From the NCBI RefSeq assembly GCF_000960975.1, contig NZ_CP010803.1, forward strand, positions 4,123,818 through 4,187,817: 64,000 nt of DNA, read 5' to 3'. Position numbers and translations under genes: made by a program. This document shows, piece after piece, positions 60,687 to 64,000 of this stretch. The notes under the pieces are model-generated. The model saw only the letters and a list, made by a program, of their open reading frames with translations, had not been told where the DNA came from and searched no databases. The DNA comes from Martelella endophytica. Its GTDB lineage: Bacteria > Pseudomonadota > Alphaproteobacteria > Rhizobiales > Rhizobiaceae. Within the stretch, counting starts at the first letter, position 1. Each line of letters begins with the position of its first letter.

Positions 60687-62487
60687 CCGCAATTCGATCA
60701 TTGCGATCTCGCTCACCGTCCTGGTCGTCCTGGCCTGGCAGTTCCTGTTCATGGGCCCCCGCCTGGAAGCTCAGCGCGCCGCCCAGGAGCAGGCCGCGCA
60801 GCAGGAGCAGGCCCAGCAGGCCGAACAGACAACGGCAGAGGGAACATCCGGCACGGGCAGCGCCGCCTCCGGCACCACGACCGCGCAGACGGGTGATGAC
60901 GCCGTGTTCTCCGGTTCCGGAAGCCAGACTGCGGCCGCACCGCGCGTGACGATCGACACCCCGTCGCTGGCCGGCTCGATCAATCTTGCCGGCGCCCGCA
61001 TCGACGACATCAAGCTCAAGGACTACCACGTCACCGTCGACAAGACGAGCCCGATCGTGACGTTGTTCAGCCCGGCCAATACGGAGAACGGCTACTTCGC
61101 CGAGCTCGGTTTCGTGCAGGGTGAGAACTCCGGCAACGTGCCCGGCCCGCAGACGGTCTGGACGCTGGAAAGCGGCAGCGAGCTGACGCCATCGACGCCG
61201 GTCGAGCTCTCCTACACCAATGATTCCGGTCTGCAGTTCCTGCGCACCTTCTCGATCGACGATCATTACATGATCACCGTCGACGACAAGGTGGTCAACA
61301 ACTCCGACAAGCAGGCGACCGTTTCGCCCTATGGCCGCATCACCCGCTTCAACAAGCCGGACGAGCCGTCCGCATGGGTGCTGCACGAGGGCTTCCTCGG
61401 CGTGTTCGGCGCCGATGCCGGCGTCACCGAGGACACCTACAAGTCGGTCGACAAGGAAAATTCGTCCTACGACAATTCCACCGGCGGCTGGTTCGGCGTG
61501 ACCGACAAGTACTGGGGCAGCGCCATCATCCCGCAGTCGGACGTCAACTACGATGCGCGGTTCTCGCACTTCAACGACGGTCGCGCGCGCTACCAGGCCG
61601 ACTACAGCGACAACAATCCGCTGGCGATCGCACCGGGTGCGACGGCCGAACTGAAGACCATGGTCTTCGCCGGGGCCAAGGAAACCAATGTCCTTTCCGG
61701 CTACGAGAAGCAGTACAACATTCCGCTGTTCGACCGGATGATCGACTGGGGCTGGCTGTGGTTCATCACCAAGCCGCTGTTCCAGCTGATGGACTACATC
61801 TATCACCTCGTCGGCAATTTCGGCATCGCCATCCTGATCACCACGGTCATCATCAAGGCGCTGTTCTTCCCGCTCGCCTCCAAGCAGTATGCCTCCATGG
61901 CCAACATGAAGCGCATGCAGCCGAAGATGAACGAGCTGAAGGAGCAGTATGGCGACGACCGCATGGGCCTGCAGAAGGCGATGATGGAGTTGTACAAGAA
62001 GGAAAAGATCAATCCGGTGGCCGGCTGCTGGCCGGTTCTGGTGCAGATCCCGATCTTCTTCGCGCTCTACAAGGTGCTCTACGTCACCATCGAAATGCGC
62101 CACGCGCCGTTCTTCGGCTGGATCCAGGATCTTTCCGCGCCTGACCCGACGAGCGTCTTCAACCTCTTCGGTCTTCTGCCCTGGTCGGTTCCCTCTGCGC
62201 TGATGATTGGCGCCTGGCCGATCATCATGGGCTTCACCATGTGGATGCAGATGCGCATGAACCCGACGCCGCCGGACAAGACCCAGGCGATGATCTTCAA
62301 CTGGATGCCGGTCGTGTTCACCTACATGCTGGCGCAGTTCCCGGCGGGTCTGGTGATCTACTATGCATGGAACAACTCGCTTTCGATCCTGCAGCAGTCG
62401 ATCATCATGAAGCGCCACGGCGTCAAGATCGAGCTCTTCGACAACCTGAAGGGCCTCTTCCGCCGCAAGAAGCCGGCTTCGGAATAA
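60676..62487 (+). CDS. yidC: Membrane protein insertase YidC
   Basis: This 603-residue inner-membrane insertase has the alphaproteobacterial length. An N-terminal helix ([17 protein letters not shown]) is followed by an Ala/Gln/Thr-rich linker, then the periplasmic beta-sandwich (about 90-360) and five C-terminal helices from about 370, with [20 protein letters not shown] and [14 protein letters not shown]. The basic tail [12 protein letters not shown] fits ribosome contact. YidC inserts and folds inner-membrane proteins with or without SecYEG. The ATG at 60676 follows AGGAAG; the upstream open frame overlaps rnpA and is not used. Confidence 0.97.
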   Translation: MQNNRNSIIAISLTVLVVLAWQFLFMGPRLEAQRAAQEQAAQQEQAQQAEQTTAEGTSGTGSAASGTTTAQTGDDAVFSGSGSQTAAAPRVTIDTPSLAGSINLAGARIDDIKLKDYHVTVDKTSPIVTLFSPANTENGYFAELGFVQGENSGNVPGPQTVWTLESGSELTPSTPVELSYTNDSGLQFLRTFSIDDHYMITVDDKVVNNSDKQATVSPYGRITRFNKPDEPSAWVLHEGFLGVFGADAGVTEDTYKSVDKENSSYDNSTGGWFGVTDKYWGSAIIPQSDVNYDARFSHFNDGRARYQADYSDNNPLAIAPGATAELKTMVFAGAKETNVLSGYEKQYNIPLFDRMIDWGWLWFITKPLFQLMDYIYHLVGNFGIAILITTVIIKALFFPLASKQYASMANMKRMQPKMNELKEQYGDDRMGLQKAMMELYKKEKINPVAGCWPVLVQIPIFFALYKVLYVTIEMRHAPFFGWIQDLSAPDPTSVFNLFGLLPWSVPSALMIGAWPIIMGFTMWMQMRMNPTPPDKTQAMIFNWMPVVFTYMLAQFPAGLVIYYAWNNSLSILQQSIIMKRHGVKIELFDNLKGLFRRKKPASE

Positions 62488-62542
62488 CAGGCGGGGCCGG
62501 CCCTTGGGGCCGACACGCGCCTCGCCCTTCTAAAAAAGTCAG

Positions 62543-62570
62543 GCCCGGCAGTTTTGCCGGGCTTTTTCTT
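62543..62570 (+). terminator. Rho-independent terminator after yidC
   Basis: The stem GCCCGGCA/TGCCGGGC with loop GTTT is followed by TTTTTCTT. It lies between yidC and engB, so engB may have its own start or be expressed by partial read-through. Confidence 0.85.
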
Positions 62571-62587
62571 CGTGGTAAGGAACGGAC

Positions 62588-63238
62588 ATGAACCAGCCGA
62601 TCGACAGAGAAGCAGCCCTTTTTGCCCGGCCCTGGGTTTTCATCCGTGGGGTTCCGTCGCTGAAGTTCCTGCCGCCCGAAGGGCCGCCGGAGGTCGCCTT
62701 TGCCGGGCGCTCGAACGTTGGCAAGTCGTCGCTCATCAATGCGCTGATCGGCCAGAAGGGCCTTGCCCGCACATCCAACACGCCCGGCCGCACGCAGGAG
62801 CTGAACTATTTCGTTCCGGACGGCTATTCCGGCGAGGGCGAAGACCTGCCGCCAATGGCGCTGGTCGACATGCCAGGCTATGGTTATGCCCAGGCGCCCA
62901 AGCAGCAGGTCGAGCAGTGGACGAAGCTGGTGTTCGACTACCTGCGCGGCCGCGCGACGCTGAAGCGCGTCTACGTGCTGATCGATGCCCGCCACGGCAT
63001 CAAGAAGAATGACGAGGACGTGCTGACGCTGCTCGACAAGGCGGCCGTCTCCTACCAGATCGTGCTGACCAAATGCGACAAGATCAAGCCGCCGGCGGTC
63101 AGCAAGCTGATGACCGCGACCGCCGAGAAGATCCGCAAGCGTCCCGCCGCCTTTCCCGTGGTGCTCTGGACCTCGTCGGAAAAGGGCGGCGGTCTCGAAG
63201 AGCTCAGGCAGACGATCGTCGAAACCATCCGCACATAA
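62588..63238 (+). CDS. engB: Ribosome-biogenesis GTP-binding protein EngB (YihA/YsxC)
   Basis: This 216-residue TRAFAC GTPase has P-loop GRSNVGKSS (40-48), switch II DMPGYG, base-recognition TKCDK and the [18 protein letters not shown] segment of the family. EngB assists late assembly of the large ribosomal subunit. AAGGA precedes the ATG, 18 bases after the terminator. The yidC-engB order is typical of Rhizobiales. Confidence 0.97.
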   Translation: MNQPIDREAALFARPWVFIRGVPSLKFLPPEGPPEVAFAGRSNVGKSSLINALIGQKGLARTSNTPGRTQELNYFVPDGYSGEGEDLPPMALVDMPGYGYAQAPKQQVEQWTKLVFDYLRGRATLKRVYVLIDARHGIKKNDEDVLTLLDKAAVSYQIVLTKCDKIKPPAVSKLMTATAEKIRKRPAAFPVVLWTSSEKGGGLEELRQTIVETIRT

Positions 63239-63242
63239 AAAA

Positions 63243-63264
63243 GGACCGCCCCAAAGGGCGGCCC
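63243..63264 (-). terminator. Hairpin with T-run on the minus strand, between engB and the fasciclin gene
   Basis: The stem CCGCCC/GGGCGG with flanking GG/CC closes a short loop. Read on the minus strand it is followed by TTTTTT, so it could end the fasciclin transcript, whose stop is about 180 bases upstream of it. It overlaps the end of engB transcription. Two further hairpins without T-runs lie at 63374-63391 and 63392-63426. Confidence 0.6.
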
Positions 63265-63446
63265 AGACAACACCATGGGTGGGGTGTCAACCGCCGGGTC
63301 TCTTCGAGCGGACCCGGTCGGTGACCGCGACGCACGGCAGTCGAGGGGGGATATCCCATGCGTCGAGACTGGTGTTGATTTTCAAATCAACCCGCGGAGA
63401 GGTTCGGTGCGCTCCCCTCCCCGCGGTCTTGCTGCCCGACCCCTGT

Positions 63447-64000
63447 TCAGTTGGCGGGCAGAAGCACGGTGTCGATGACGTGGATGACGCCATTCGACTG
63501 CTTGACGTCGGCGATCGTGACGTTGGCCGTGCGGCCGGTCTCGTCGGTCAGCATGATGGTGCCGTCCATTTCGGTCGCCTTCAGCGTGCAGCCGCCGACG
63601 GTCGGGACATCGTGCTCGCCACCGTCATCGGCAATCATCTTCTCGATGGCCATCGACATGGCATCGGCTGCGACCACGTGGCAGGTCAGTACCTTCACCA
63701 GAGCGTCCTTGTTTTCCGGCTTCAGCAGGTTGTCGACCGTGCCTTCCGGCAGTGCGGCAAAGGCTTCATCCGTCGGGGCGAACACCGTGAACGGGCCTTC
63801 GCCCTGAAGGGTTTCGACAAGACCGGCGGCCTTGACGGCAGCGACCAGCGTCTTGTGATCATTGGAGTTCATGGCGTTTTCGACGATGTTCTTGTTCTCG
63901 TACATCGCTGCGCCACCGACCATCGGATTGTCAGCAAGCGCCGGAAGCGCGGTACCAGCGACCAGGGCTGCGGCGATGGCGGTGCGTTTGAAAGCGTTCA
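63447..64000 (-). CDS. Secreted fasciclin (FAS1) domain protein, start codon cut by the window edge
   Basis: The minus-strand frame runs to the window edge, where TG is followed by AAC GCT TTC; an ATG whose A is base 64001 would complete it. The N-terminus NAFKRTAIAAALVAGTALPA ends near LADNP, a Sec signal peptide. A single FAS1 domain follows: VENAMNSNDHKTLVAAVKAA, GPFTVFAPTDEAFAALP (the H1 region), and the C-terminal VIHVIDTVLLPAN (H2). FAS1 proteins are periplasmic or surface-associated and are linked to adhesion and symbiosis in some rhizobia. Function here is inferred from the domain only. Confidence 0.9.
   Translation of the reverse strand, partial: NAFKRTAIAAALVAGTALPALADNPMVGGAAMYENKNIVENAMNSNDHKTLVAAVKAAGLVETLQGEGPFTVFAPTDEAFAALPEGTVDNLLKPENKDALVKVLTCHVVAADAMSMAIEKMIADDGGEHDVPTVGGCTLKATEMDGTIMLTDETGRTANVTIADVKQSNGVIHVIDTVLLPAN

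Noticed and set aside
60511..62418. A 635-codon minus-strand open frame antisense to yidC
   Set aside because: It is His/Arg/Gly-rich and is the shadow of the yidC codon pattern.
60122..63238. Nearness of the replication origin suggested by rpmH-rnpA
   Set aside because: No dnaA, DnaA-box cluster or parAB genes are seen, and in alphaproteobacteria these genes are generally not next to the origin.

Overview
The window looks like a chromosome segment of a GC-rich alphaproteobacterium of the Rhizobiales, most like the Rhizobiaceae. The evidence is the rpmH-rnpA-yidC-engB gene order, a D-psicose 3-epimerase whose four metal ligands sit at the residue numbers I recall for the Agrobacterium enzyme, an Omp19/Inh-type inhibitor lipoprotein, many binding-protein-dependent sugar transporters, and rhizobial-type palindromic repeats. 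This placement is inference from gene content; no database was searched.

Layout. Positions 1-3000 hold the end of an ABC ATPase gene and a convergent membrane-bound PQQ dehydrogenase, separated by a repeat-rich spacer. Positions 3238-9975 encode a giant glycine-rich autotransporter with about 20 copies of an AQSIGGGGG-type motif. A broken IS3-family transposase follows. Positions 10899-18084 hold a carbohydrate kinase and then an operon (GntR/UTRA regulator, SIS-domain protein, complete MalEFGK-type ABC importer) with a double palindromic operator. Positions 18118-24310 run the other way: a second complete importer with a GH42 beta-galactosidase, facing a MelR-like AraC regulator.

Positions 25300-32560 look like an acquired module: an IS5-family remnant, a HilA-like regulator, an S8 subtilisin-like autotransporter, an Inh/AprI-type protease-inhibitor lipoprotein, the 3' half of a tRNA-Arg(CCT), and a degraded permease. 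Positions 32669-42668 are a divergent pair of operons around an AT-rich regulatory gap: an RbsABC-type importer with a VOC protein on one side, and a hexuloisomerase-like SIS protein, D-psicose 3-epimerase, GntR/LacI hybrid repressor and FGGY kinase on the other. Together they suggest uptake and catabolism of psicose (allulose) or a similar rare ketose.

Positions 42934-57092 form a Wzx/Wzy-type exopolysaccharide locus: polymerase, chain-length protein, response regulator, a WecG/TagA-sugar transferase fusion, a molybdopterin-fold small protein, a hybrid histidine kinase, Wza-like exporter, Wzx flippase and three glycosyltransferases, closed by a 17-bp-stem hairpin. An internally deleted IS481-type element and an intact tRNA-Arg(ACG) follow. 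The right end is core genome: a histidine kinase divergent from rpmH-rnpA-yidC-engB, then a secreted fasciclin-domain protein cut at its start codon by the window edge.
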